This document shows, one piece after another, positions 7,718 through 15,744 of a stretch of 64,000 nt of DNA; positions within the stretch are counted from its first letter, which is position 1; each line of letters opens with the position of its first letter. The notes beneath the pieces are model-generated. The model ran no database searches, was not told the DNA's origin, and saw only the letters and a list, made by a program, of their open reading frames with translations. This stretch comes from Phenylobacterium sp. (GTDB taxonomy: Bacteria; Pseudomonadota; Alphaproteobacteria; Caulobacterales; Caulobacteraceae): assembly GCF_022402485.1 (NCBI RefSeq), contig NZ_JAKRSA010000023.1, positions 124,001 to 188,000 on the forward strand, given 5' to 3'. Made by a program: the position numbers and the translations under genes.

Positions 7718-9352
7718 ATGGAGGTTTGGAATTACGCCAACCTGTGGGAATCGGTCGCGCGCGCCACACCGGCCCGGCCAGCCCTGATACACGGCGAGCG
7801 TGTGCTCACCTGGGAGCAGTTTGATGGCCGCGCCAACGCCCTGGCGCGCCTCATGGTGCAGAAGGGCCTGACCCGCCAGTCGAAAGTGGCGGCCTATCTC
7901 TATAACGGCCCGGAATACATTGAGACCTATTACGCTGCCTTCAAGGCCGGCCTCGCCCCCTTCAACACCAACTATCGCTATAGCGGCGACGAACTGGTCT
8001 ATCTGTTCGACAATGCTGACGCCGAGGCGGTGGTCTTCCACGCCTCTTTCGCCGAAACCGCCGCCACCGTCCGCCAGCGCCTGCCCAAGGTGAAGGTCTG
8101 GATCGCCGTCGCCGAAGAGGGTCACCCGGTCCCTGACTGGGCCGAGGACTATGACGCCGTCGTCGCCAGCGGTCATGAGCACCTCGAAGCCCCCTGGGGA
8201 CGCTCAGCTGACGATCTCCTGCTCATGTATACCGGCGGCACCACCGGCATGCCCAAGGGCGTGATGTGGCGCCAGGAAGACCTGTTCAAGGCTCTGGGCG
8301 GCGGGGCCAATCTTCTGGCGGGCCTGCCCCCCCTGGAGACCGTGGCTGAGGCCGGCGAACGGGCCAAGGCCAGCGCCGCTGCAGAAGCCGAGCAGACTGT
8401 TACCATTCCAGTGGCCCCGCTCATGCACGCCACCGGCCAGTTCATCTCCTTTGGCCAGCTGATTGCCGGGGGTGCCATCGCCACCCTGCCTTCTCGCCGG
8501 TTTGATCCTGCCAACCTGTTCGACGAGGTCGAGCGCCTCGGCGTCAGCAGCCTGATCATTGTCGGCCTGGCCTTTGCCGCCCCCATGCTGGAATGCCTGG
8601 AGGCCAACCCCGGCCGCTGGAAAATGCCGAGCCTCAAGCGGATCGTCTCGTCGGGCACCATGTGGTCGGCGGAGAACAAGCAGGGCCTGCTCCGCCACCT
8701 GCCCAACATCATGCTGCTGGACAGCCTGGGCTCGTCGGAGGCCCTCGGCCTCGCCTCCTCAGCCTCTGGCGGCGGCGTCTCAGCCGCTACAGCGAAGTTT
8801 GCCACCGGCCCCAACGCCGCGGTCTTTACAGAAGACGGCCAACGGGTGACGCCGGGCTCCGGGGAGCGTGGCCTTGTCGCCGTCGGCGGCCATACGCCGC
8901 TCGGCTACTACAAGGATGAGGAAAAGTCGGCCAAGACCTTCCGCACTTTCGACGGCCAGCGCTGGTCGGTGCCCGGGGACTGGGCCACCGTGGAACTGGA
9001 CGGCTCCATCACGCTCCTTGGCCGTGGCAGCCAGGTGATCAACACCGGCGGCGAGAAGGTGTTTCCCGAAGAGGTGGAAGAAGCCCTTAAGCGCTTCCCC
9101 GGGGTACGGGACGCCGCTGTGGTTGGTCTGCCTGACCCGCGGTTCGGCGAGCGCATCTGTGCCGTGGTGGACGTGGTCCAGGGGACAACGCCGACCCTGG
9201 CCGACCTGCAGGCCCACGTGAAGGCCAGCCTGGCCGACTACAAGGTTCCCCGGGACCTGGTGCTGGCGCCTGTGGTTCGGGCGCCCAACGGCAAGCTGGA
9301 CTACAAACTGGTGCGCAGCCAGGCCCTGGAGGCGCTGGGGATCAAGTCCTAG
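7718..9352 (+). CDS. Acyl-CoA synthetase (AMP-binding)
   Basis: 544-residue ANL-superfamily ligase that activates a carboxylic acid to its CoA thioester through an acyl-AMP intermediate. The P-loop-like motif Tyr-Thr-Gly-Gly-Thr-Thr-Gly-Met-Pro-Lys-Gly is at about residue 169. The adenylate motif with Gly-Ser-Ser-Glu is near 340, the hinge region Leu-Gly-Arg-Gly-Ser-Gln-Val-Ile-Asn-Thr-Gly-Gly-Glu-Lys near 430, and the C-terminal catalytic Lys in Asn-Gly-Lys-Leu-Asp-Tyr-Lys. It resembles FadD-like enzymes of actinobacteria and Caulobacterales used for long-chain or steroid side-chain acids; the substrate cannot be told. A GGAGGA site precedes the ATG. It is a stand-alone gene. Confidence 0.9.
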   Translation: MEVWNYANLWESVARATPARPALIHGERVLTWEQFDGRANALARLMVQKGLTRQSKVAAYLYNGPEYIETYYAAFKAGLAPFNTNYRYSGDELVYLFDNADAEAVVFHASFAETAATVRQRLPKVKVWIAVAEEGHPVPDWAEDYDAVVASGHEHLEAPWGRSADDLLLMYTGGTTGMPKGVMWRQEDLFKALGGGANLLAGLPPLETVAEAGERAKASAAAEAEQTVTIPVAPLMHATGQFISFGQLIAGGAIATLPSRRFDPANLFDEVERLGVSSLIIVGLAFAAPMLECLEANPGRWKMPSLKRIVSSGTMWSAENKQGLLRHLPNIMLLDSLGSSEALGLASSASGGGVSAATAKFATGPNAAVFTEDGQRVTPGSGERGLVAVGGHTPLGYYKDEEKSAKTFRTFDGQRWSVPGDWATVELDGSITLLGRGSQVINTGGEKVFPEEVEEALKRFPGVRDAAVVGLPDPRFGERICAVVDVVQGTTPTLADLQAHVKASLADYKVPRDLVLAPVVRAPNGKLDYKLVRSQALEALGIKS

Positions 9353-9447
9353 GCCTCAGGGACCTAACGAAAATGTAATGAGCGCCTGAGGGTCTGGGCG
9401 GGGCATGTTCCATCCCTTTCCAGACCCTTGAAGGTTGATCTCTGCCC

Positions 9448-11535
9448 ATGAAGACCCTCTGGTTCAGCGCCGCTGCGGCGGCCGTCCTGATCGCCGCCGC
9501 CTCGCCGGCCGCGGCCCGCGACTGGCGCCCCCTCCACATGCTCGACATTGCGCCCCCCGCCGGAGGGGGAGCGGCTGGCCAGGCCCAGCGCATGGGGACC
9601 TGGGGCTTTGACCCAACGGGCATGAACACCTCGATCCGGCCAGGTGTGGACTTCTTCCTGCACGCCAACGGGGCCTATGTGGACGCCCTGGAAATCCCCG
9701 CTGACCGCTCGCGGTTCGGCACTTTCGACGCCCTGAACGAGTTATCGGTCGAGCGGATGCGGGTGGTGCTGGAGCGCTCGGCCGCCGACCCCGCAGCCAG
9801 CGGCAACGAGGCCCTGATCGGTGCCTTCTATCGCAGCTTCATGGATGAGGCCGCCATTGAGGCGCTGGGCGCCAAACCCCTGGCCGCAGACCTGGCCAAG
9901 ATCGCCGCCGCCGACAGCGACGCGGCCCTCGCCCGGCTGATGGGTGAAACCATGAAGGGCTTCGGCGGCTCGATTTTCAGCGCCTATGTCTATGACGACG
10001 CCAAGGATCCTGAGCGCTACACCGTCTATCTCGGCCAGGCCGGGATCGGCCTGCCTGACCGGGACTATTACCTGGACGAGCGGTTCGCCGAACAGAAGAC
10101 CAAGTACCAGGCCTATGTGGCGCAGCTGCTGACCCTGGCGGGCTGGTCCGAGCCTGAGGCAAACGCTAAGGCCATCGTCGAGATGGAGACCAAGATCGCC
10201 GAGGTCTCCTGGATCCGGGCCGATCGCCGGGACGACGACAAGACCTACAACCCCTATACCCCGGCCGAGCTCAGCGCGTTCGCGCCATCCTTCCCCTGGG
10301 CAGAATTCCTGGCCGGTGCCGACCTCGGCGATGTGACCAAGCTTGTGGCGGCCGAGAACACCGCCTTCCCGAAGATCGCCGAAATCTATGCGCAGACCCC
10401 CCTGGCCGTACGCCAGGCCTGGGCGGCCTATACCCTGAGCGACCAGGCCGCACCCTATCTGTCCAAGGCCTTTGTCCAGGCCCATCACGAGTTCCGGGAG
10501 AAGACCCTGTCGGGCCAGCCCGAACAGCGTCCCCGCTGGAAGCGAGGGGTGAGCCTGGTGGACTCCCAGGCCGGCGAGGCCCTGGGACCACTCTATGTGG
10601 CCGCCTACTTCCCCCCAGAGAGCAAGGCTAAGATGGAAGCCCTGGTGGGAGACGTGAAGGCCGCCATGGAGGCCCGCCTGAAGGGCCTGACCTGGATGGG
10701 GGACGAGACCAAGGCCAAGGCCCTGGAAAAGCTGTCCAAGTTCACCGTCAAGATCGGCTATCCCGAGGAGTGGCGCGACTATAGCGGCCTGGAGATCCGC
10801 CCAGACGACCTCTATGGCAATGTCCAGCGGGCCTCGGCCTTCGACTGGGCCTTCCGGGTCGGCCGGATCAATGAACCGGTGGATGACAAGGAATGGGGTA
10901 TGACGCCCCCGACCGTGAACGCCTATTACAGCCCGACCAAGAACCAGATCGTCTTCCCTGCCGCCATCCTGCAGCCGCCCTTCTTCGATCCCGAAGCCGA
11001 TCCGGCCATCAATTATGGCGGCATCGGCGGGGTCATCGGCCACGAGATCACCCATGGCTTCGATGACCAGGGGCGCAAGTCCGACGGTGACGGCAAGCTG
11101 ACCGACTGGTGGACCGCCGAGGACGCGGAGAAGTTCAACGTCCAGGCTCAGAAACTTGGCGCGCAGTATTCAGCCATCGAGCCGATCCCGGGCCTGCCGA
11201 TCAATGGCCAGTTGAGCATGGGGGAGAACATCGCCGACCTGGGCGGCGTGCTGCTGGCCCTCGACGCCTACAACCTGTCGCTGGAGGGCAAGCCGGCACC
11301 GGTGATCGACGGCTTCACCGGCGAACAGCGAGTCTTCCTGGGCTGGGCTCAGGTCTGGCGGGGCAAGTATCGCGAGGATGCCCTGCGTCGGCAGCTGGTC
11401 GCTGGCCCGCATTCCCCGCCCCACTACCGGGTGAATGTGCCGATCACCAATATCGACGCCTGGTACGACGCCTTTGGGGTCAGCCCGGAAGATCCGATGT
11501 ACGTGGCCCCTGATGCGCGGGTCCGCATCTGGTGA
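9448..11535 (+). CDS. M13-family zinc metalloendopeptidase (PepO/neprilysin-like)
   Basis: 695-residue exported peptidase. A signal peptide (residues 1-24, ending Ala-Ala-Ala-Arg) is followed by the large M13 N-terminal domain and the catalytic domain. The zinc motif His-Glu-Ile-Thr-His is at residues 532-536 and the third ligand Glu is in Gly-Glu-Asn-Ile-Ala-Asp-Leu-Gly-Gly (Glu593). Asn-Ala-Tyr-Tyr-Ser-Pro is the substrate-binding Asn-Ala-x-Tyr motif. It should cleave oligopeptides in the periplasm or outside the cell. No transmembrane anchor follows the signal peptide, and no lipobox is seen. A Rho-independent terminator follows directly. Confidence 0.94.
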   Translation: MKTLWFSAAAAAVLIAAASPAAARDWRPLHMLDIAPPAGGGAAGQAQRMGTWGFDPTGMNTSIRPGVDFFLHANGAYVDALEIPADRSRFGTFDALNELSVERMRVVLERSAADPAASGNEALIGAFYRSFMDEAAIEALGAKPLAADLAKIAAADSDAALARLMGETMKGFGGSIFSAYVYDDAKDPERYTVYLGQAGIGLPDRDYYLDERFAEQKTKYQAYVAQLLTLAGWSEPEANAKAIVEMETKIAEVSWIRADRRDDDKTYNPYTPAELSAFAPSFPWAEFLAGADLGDVTKLVAAENTAFPKIAEIYAQTPLAVRQAWAAYTLSDQAAPYLSKAFVQAHHEFREKTLSGQPEQRPRWKRGVSLVDSQAGEALGPLYVAAYFPPESKAKMEALVGDVKAAMEARLKGLTWMGDETKAKALEKLSKFTVKIGYPEEWRDYSGLEIRPDDLYGNVQRASAFDWAFRVGRINEPVDDKEWGMTPPTVNAYYSPTKNQIVFPAAILQPPFFDPEADPAINYGGIGGVIGHEITHGFDDQGRKSDGDGKLTDWWTAEDAEKFNVQAQKLGAQYSAIEPIPGLPINGQLSMGENIADLGGVLLALDAYNLSLEGKPAPVIDGFTGEQRVFLGWAQVWRGKYREDALRRQLVAGPHSPPHYRVNVPITNIDAWYDAFGVSPEDPMYVAPDARVRIW

Positions 11536-11541
11536 AAAAAG

Positions 11542-11578
11542 AAGGGGCGGGCGTAAAGGTCCGCCCCTTTGCTTTTTT
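11542..11578 (+). terminator. Terminator of the M13 peptidase gene
   Basis: A 9-bp stem AAGGGGCGG / CCGCCCCTT (11542-11550 with 11561-11569) is followed by GC and six T residues, seven bases after the stop codon. Confidence 0.9.
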
Positions 11579-11609
11579 GACTTAAGTGCCAATTTTTAGG
11601 GGTCGGGCA

Positions 11610-11744
11610 AAAAGAAATGGCCCGTTGCGGGGGATAATCGCAACGGGCCTGTTCTTATTGTGAGCTGCCGCTCAGTTTTAGAGGGCGTTTCCTCCCCGAA
11701 ACGCCGGGAGACTTCAGGACTTAAGTCGCCGTCTTGTCTCTCGC
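11610..11744 (-). ncRNA. Candidate small RNA between convergent pepO-like and hisG genes
   Basis: A minus-strand unit with sRNA-like signals and no open frame. TTGACA (11774-11779) is followed 17 bases later by a weak TTTTCT. Next come a GGCGTTTC/GAAACGCC hairpin (11684-11691 with 11698-11705) and a perfect 11-bp GGCCCGTTGCG stem (11619-11629 with 11639-11649), then ATTTCTTTTTG. The 11-bp hairpin could instead be only a distant hisG terminator. On this strand the first loop reads GGGGAG; on the other strand it reads CTCCCC. The rest of the 11536-11871 gap shows nothing else. Confidence 0.35.
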
Positions 11745-11871
11745 AGGGTGAGAAAACGGCAATTTCGTGCCCGTGTCAATGTTTCAATTCAGCGACATAG
11801 CCAAATTCGCCCCCATTTCCCGAGATTTAGCGGCCAAGCGCCTCACGTTCCCGCGACTTTTGACTCATGCG

Positions 11872-12828
11872 TCAATTATTCTGCAAAGCGGCCTTCAACT
11901 GGCTCCAGCCAAGGGAGTCTGTTTCGAAGACGAAGTCGGGTTGAGCTGCCGTCACCGGACCAAGACCAGCCCTTGAGAGGGCGCGACCGGCGTCAGCCAC
12001 CGCTTGGGCTGCGACCAGAAGTCCATTTGGCCTGCGGGACGCCCCCTGCGCCACAAGGTCCGCCACCACGGCCTCAGCCGCCGCGTTGGTCGCTGGCCAG
12101 GTCAGAGTCGCGCTGGACCTCGCCGCCGCCCTCGCCTCGACTTGACGCAACAGGGCCTCGGCCGTCGCCATCTGACCAGGGGTCCACTCCGCGCGCAGGC
12201 TCGCGGCGAGCTGGGCCTGGCTCCTGAGGATCACCCCATCGTCCAGCACCTTCAGGCCATTGGCCTCCAAGGTCGCGCCGGTGGTGGTGATATCCACCAC
12301 AAGCTCGGCTGCGCCGGCAGCGGGGGCCCCCTCGGTGGCGCCCCCGGACTCGACGATGCGGTAGTCCACCAGGCCATGCCGGGCGAAGTAAGCCCTGGTC
12401 TGCAGGATGTACTTCGTGGCGACCCGGATCCGGCGCCCGGTTCGCGCCAGGATGTCGTGGGACACCTCCTCCAGGTCAGCCATGGTCACCACGTCAAGCC
12501 AGCTCTTGGGGGTCGCCACCACAAGATCGGCGCGGCCAAAACCCAGGGGACGCAACAAAAGTGCGCGGGACGACAGGTCCCCGGGCCGTTCGCGCATCAA
12601 GTCCTCGCCGGTCACCCCGAGATGCACCTCACCGGCGTCCAGGGCTTCGGCAATGTCACCGGCGGACAGGAGCCGGACCTGCGCCCCATCGAGCCCCTTC
12701 AGATGGCCGCTATAGCCCCGGGAGCCCCCGTCGGCCTCAAGCTTGAGACCACAATCGGCCAGCCAGGCCTCGACCTGCTCCTTCAAACGCCCCTTGGAGG
12801 GCACGGCAATGATCAAAGGCCCGTTCAT
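11872..12828 (-). CDS. hisG: ATP phosphoribosyltransferase
   Basis: First enzyme of histidine biosynthesis, joining ATP and PRPP to form phosphoribosyl-ATP. 318 residues; the catalytic part (1 to about 215) has the N-terminal Ala-Val-Pro-Ser-Lys-Gly-Arg-Leu and the PRPP loop Val-Asp-Ile-Thr-Thr-Thr-Gly-Ala-Thr-Leu. HisG enzymes that work with HisZ are usually about 210-230 residues, yet this one has about 100 extra C-terminal residues that do not look to me like the ACT-type regulatory domain of long HisG. Its start overlaps the hisZ stop (TGATG), so the two are translated together. The operon lies behind the histidine leader at 15527-15698. Confidence 0.93.
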   Translation of the reverse strand: MNGPLIIAVPSKGRLKEQVEAWLADCGLKLEADGGSRGYSGHLKGLDGAQVRLLSAGDIAEALDAGEVHLGVTGEDLMRERPGDLSSRALLLRPLGFGRADLVVATPKSWLDVVTMADLEEVSHDILARTGRRIRVATKYILQTRAYFARHGLVDYRIVESGGATEGAPAAGAAELVVDITTTGATLEANGLKVLDDGVILRSQAQLAASLRAEWTPGQMATAEALLRQVEARAAARSSATLTWPATNAAAEAVVADLVAQGASRRPNGLLVAAQAVADAGRALSRAGLGPVTAAQPDFVFETDSLGWSQLKAALQNN

Positions 12829-13970
12829 CAGGCTTCTCCCTGCGCGAAGGCCCGCCAGGGCCGGACCATGCAGCCGACGGCCCGGGCGTCCAACGCCCCC
12901 CCCAGCCTGGCCAGCAGTCCGTCATAGCGCCCGCCGGCGGCCACGGGCCGATCAGCACCCAGGGTCTGGCTACGAACCTCAAAGGTGAGGCCGTCATAAT
13001 AGTCGAAGGCCTGCCCGACCCCTGGGGCGAACCGGAAGGCGGCCTCGGGCACCCCGAGGGCCTTCAGCTGCGACAGACGCGCGCCCCAGGCCGACACCGC
13101 TTCCTCAAGGGCCGGTCCGGCAGACCCCGCCAGGGCACGAATCTCCTGAAGGGCGATATCGGGGGGGCCCTGGACCGCCCGGAAACCCACGATCGCCGCA
13201 GCCTGGGCCTCGGTGAGAGCCGGGGTGCGGCGGGCATGGGCCTTGGCCACCAGGCGCTCGGCGATCTCCGCAGGGCCGCGACCGCCCACCGGAGAGACAC
13301 CGGCCAGGGACCAGACCTCCCGAAGGAGATTGGCAGCACCCTCGCCAGGCAGATCGGCCAGAAGGTCGGCCAGTTCCCCGCCGCCAGGCGCTTCGGCGAT
13401 CCCCTGGCCGGCCCGGGCAAGTTCCGCCTGGAGGAGACGGGGGCGCTTGGCGATCCGGACCAGCCGCGCCGCCAGGATAGGCGCGAGATCGAGCGTCTCC
13501 ACAAAGGCGGAAAACAAGGCCGCATCCCCCAGCCAGAGGGTCAGGTCGTCGCGGCCGCCGGCGCTGGCCGCCCGCCAGGCCAGGGCAGTGACCTCGACGT
13601 CGGCGGAAACGGGGTCCGTGGCTGGTGGGTCGAAGCGTTCAAGGCCAAGCTGCAGGAACTCCTCGGATCGCTCGGAATGTTCCGGCGCGGCCCGGAAGGC
13701 CTTGCCCTGATAGATGTAGCGCCCTTCGACGGCCCCGGATTCCAGATGGCTGCGGGCCACCGGGGCGGTGAAGTCCGGGCGAAGGCAGGCCTCAGCCCCG
13801 CCTTCGGCCTGAACCACGAACAGCCGCGCCCGCAGCCCCTCACCTGCCAGGTCGAGGATCAGGTTGAGAGGCTGGACCAGGGGCACATCGGCCAGGGTGG
13901 CCCCCACGGCCTCAAAGGGCGCGCGGATGGCGGCGAGGACGGCGGGCGGCAGGGTCGGCTCCACCCGCAT
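12828..13970 (-). CDS. hisZ: ATP phosphoribosyltransferase regulatory subunit (HisRS-like)
   Basis: 380-residue paralogue of the histidyl-tRNA synthetase catalytic core that lacks the tRNA-binding domain. It forms a complex with HisG and is needed for activity and histidine feedback. Class-II synthetase features remain: Leu-Arg-Pro-Asp-Phe-Thr-Ala-Pro-Val-Ala (motif 2 area), Glu-Glu-Phe-Leu-Gln-Leu-Gly-Leu-Glu and the C-terminal Ala-Gly-Gly-Arg-Tyr-Asp-Gly-Leu. The ATG at 13970 overlaps the hisS stop by one base (TGATG) and begins the conserved region; a longer frame within hisS is unlikely to be used. It is flanked by hisS and hisG in one operon. Confidence 0.93.
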   Translation of the reverse strand: MRVEPTLPPAVLAAIRAPFEAVGATLADVPLVQPLNLILDLAGEGLRARLFVVQAEGGAEACLRPDFTAPVARSHLESGAVEGRYIYQGKAFRAAPEHSERSEEFLQLGLERFDPPATDPVSADVEVTALAWRAASAGGRDDLTLWLGDAALFSAFVETLDLAPILAARLVRIAKRPRLLQAELARAGQGIAEAPGGGELADLLADLPGEGAANLLREVWSLAGVSPVGGRGPAEIAERLVAKAHARRTPALTEAQAAAIVGFRAVQGPPDIALQEIRALAGSAGPALEEAVSAWGARLSQLKALGVPEAAFRFAPGVGQAFDYYDGLTFEVRSQTLGADRPVAAGGRYDGLLARLGGALDARAVGCMVRPWRAFAQGEA

Positions 13971-15445
13971 CAGACACCCCTGACGATCTTGGCCACCGTG
14001 GCGACAAGCTCGCTCCGGGGGCAGTTGATCTGGCCGGGACGCTGCTCGCGCCACTGGCTGTTGTCGCTGATCCCGGCGGCCAGCTCCCGACCCAGGTCGA
14101 GGTCCTTGATGGTCACGGTTCCCGCCGCGATCTCGTCGCCCCCAAGGATGACCGCCGCAGGGGCCCGCCGTCGGTCAGCATATTTCATCTGAGCCTTCAT
14201 GCCTGAGGATCCGAGATAGACCTCGGCGGCGAGACCCACAGCGCGCAGCTCCGCAGCAGCGGCAAAATAGTGCGCCATGTCATCCTGGCTGAAGACGATG
14301 ACCACCACCGGCCCCCGCGTCTCTGCGGCGAGGTCGCGGCCCGCCGCGCGAAGGGCTGCGGCCAGGCGTGAGACGCCGAAGGAGAAGCCCGTGGCCGGGA
14401 CCGGCTGCCCGGTGAAGCGCGCCACCAGGTCGTCATAGCGCCCGCCGCCGCCAATGGAGCCGAAGCGAACGGGCTGGCCCTTTTCGTCGGTGGTCTCCAG
14501 CAGCAGCTCGGCTTCGAAGACCGCGCCGGTATAGTACTCAAGACCCCGGACGACGGCAGGATCGAACACCGCCTGGTCCTCGGCGACACCCAGGCTCTTC
14601 AACGCCCCGTCGATAGCAGCCAGTTCGGCAAGACCCGCATCGCCCTCAGCCGAGCCGCCGATGATGTCGGCCAGCCGGGCCAGGACGCCAGCGCGGTCGC
14701 CGCCGCCCGCGGCGGTGAAGGCGAGCACCGCCTCTGCCACCGCTGCGTTCAGCCCGGCACCCTTGGTGAAGGCCCCCGACTCATCCTTGCGACCTTCGCC
14801 CAGCAGCAGCCGGACCCCATCAGGTCCCAGGCGATCGAGCTTATCTACCGCCCGCAGAACCCCCAGCTTCTGGCGCTCGTCGCTGACGCCGGCCGTGGCC
14901 AGCAGGCCGTTGAGCAGCTTGCGATTGTTGATGCGGATCACCGCCGAGCCGGCCGGCAGACCAGCAGCGGCGAGGCCCTCGGCGGCCATGGCGATGATCT
15001 CAGCGTCGGCCTCGGGCCTGGCCGATCCCACCGTGTCGGCGTCGCACTGGGTGAATTCGCGGAAACGGCCAGGGCCGGGCTTTTCATTGCGCCAGACCGG
15101 GCCGAAGGCGTAGCGACGGAACGGCTTGGGCAGGGTCTCCCAGTTCTGGGCCGCGAACCGAGCCAGGGGCGCAGTCAGGTCATAGCGCAGCGCCATCCAC
15201 TGCTCATCGTCATCCTGAAGGGCGAAAACCCCTTCATTGGGACGGTCGGCGTCGGGCAGGAACTTGCCCAGGGCATCGGCATATTCGAAGGCGCCGGTAT
15301 CCAGGGCCTCAAACCCGTAGCGCTCATAGACCGCCGAGACGGCGGTGAGGATCTGGCGCTCAGCCACGAGGTCTCGGGCGCGGCGATCGATGAAGCCGCG
15401 CGGGCTGCGCGCCTCCGGGCGAAGGGGAGCGGTCTCGTCGGTCAT
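13970..15445 (-). CDS. hisS: Histidyl-tRNA synthetase
   Basis: 491-residue class-II synthetase that charges tRNA-His. The N-terminal Pro-Arg-Gly-Phe region is followed by motif 2 (Phe-Gly-Pro-Val-Trp-Arg-Asn-Glu-Lys-Pro-Gly-Pro-Gly-Arg-Phe-Arg-Glu-Phe) near residue 115. The histidine-binding signature Gly-Leu-Glu-Tyr-Tyr-Thr-Gly is near 305, and motif 3 (Ala-Thr-Gly-Phe-Ser-Phe-Gly-Val-Ser-Arg-Leu) near 350. A C-terminal anticodon-binding domain follows. It is first in the hisS-hisZ-hisG operon, 175 bases downstream of the stop codon of a His-rich leader peptide. This suggests that its expression responds to charged tRNA-His, the enzyme's own product. Confidence 0.96.
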   Translation of the reverse strand: MTDETAPLRPEARSPRGFIDRRARDLVAERQILTAVSAVYERYGFEALDTGAFEYADALGKFLPDADRPNEGVFALQDDDEQWMALRYDLTAPLARFAAQNWETLPKPFRRYAFGPVWRNEKPGPGRFREFTQCDADTVGSARPEADAEIIAMAAEGLAAAGLPAGSAVIRINNRKLLNGLLATAGVSDERQKLGVLRAVDKLDRLGPDGVRLLLGEGRKDESGAFTKGAGLNAAVAEAVLAFTAAGGGDRAGVLARLADIIGGSAEGDAGLAELAAIDGALKSLGVAEDQAVFDPAVVRGLEYYTGAVFEAELLLETTDEKGQPVRFGSIGGGGRYDDLVARFTGQPVPATGFSFGVSRLAAALRAAGRDLAAETRGPVVVIVFSQDDMAHYFAAAAELRAVGLAAEVYLGSSGMKAQMKYADRRRAPAAVILGGDEIAAGTVTIKDLDLGRELAAGISDNSQWREQRPGQINCPRSELVATVAKIVRGV

Positions 15446-15526
15446 GGGGCGCGCTTAATGGAAGGAGCCGGGCACCACAAGGACGCGGCAGGCTCAGGCG
15501 AAACGGTGAAGGCATTTAGGGTCATA

Positions 15527-15659
15527 CGTCGCTCCGAAAACTTGGGGTGCGACGGACGGGGATATCCAGCGGCGAGCCCCGTCCGCTGCGGGGGCTCGAG
15601 CCGTGGTCGTCGTCCTGATCTCAGGCCACGTAACCCCGCCCGATCCCGCAGGAGATCGG
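15527..15659 (-). promoter_or_regulatory. Candidate histidine attenuator
   Basis: RNA elements on the minus strand, in transcript order. Hairpin 1 pairs 15652-15659 with 15615-15622 (GATCTC/GAGATC core), directly after the His codons. Stem A pairs 15591-15598 with 15573-15580 (8 bp). Stem B pairs 15577-15585 with 15553-15561 (9 bp) and shares bases 15577-15580 with A, so A and B exclude each other. A further 6-bp stem pairs 15549-15554 with 15527-15532. A TTTT lies 12 bases after stem B rather than at its foot, so which stem stops transcription, and whether it is Rho-independent, is not clear. A ribosome stalled on the His codons would cover hairpin 1. Confidence 0.6.
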
Positions 15660-15698
15660 ATGGTGATGATGGCCGTGAGGGCGGGCGGCGAAGGTCAT
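15621..15698 (-). CDS. Histidine leader peptide of the hisS-hisZ-hisG operon
   Basis: A 25-codon open frame in the hisS leader whose residues 7-13 read Pro-His-Gly-His-His-His-His: five His in six positions, four of them consecutive. It is followed within 10 bases by a pause-like hairpin and then by mutually exclusive stems. This is the layout of a classical transcription-attenuation leader (hisL-type), in which shortage of charged tRNA-His stalls the ribosome at the His run. It lies between the hisS start and the end of pgi, so its promoter must overlap the pgi 3' end. No strong ribosome site is seen. The rest of 15446-15744 holds no other gene. Confidence 0.75.
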   Translation of the reverse strand: MTFAARPHGHHHHPISCGIGRGYVA

Positions 15699-15744
15699 GG
15701 GCGGCCCTATAGCCGAGGCGCAGACTTAAGGCCAGCCTTCAGGC

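Noticed and set aside
9353..9447. CCTCAGG/CCTGAGG dyad after the acyl-CoA synthetase gene
   Set aside because: Seven-base arms around a loop of about 25 bases without a T-run; too weak to call a terminator.
15458..15712. 84-codon plus-strand frame between hisS and pgi
   Set aside because: Antisense to the His leader and its stems, low-complexity Arg/Gly content, no ribosome site.
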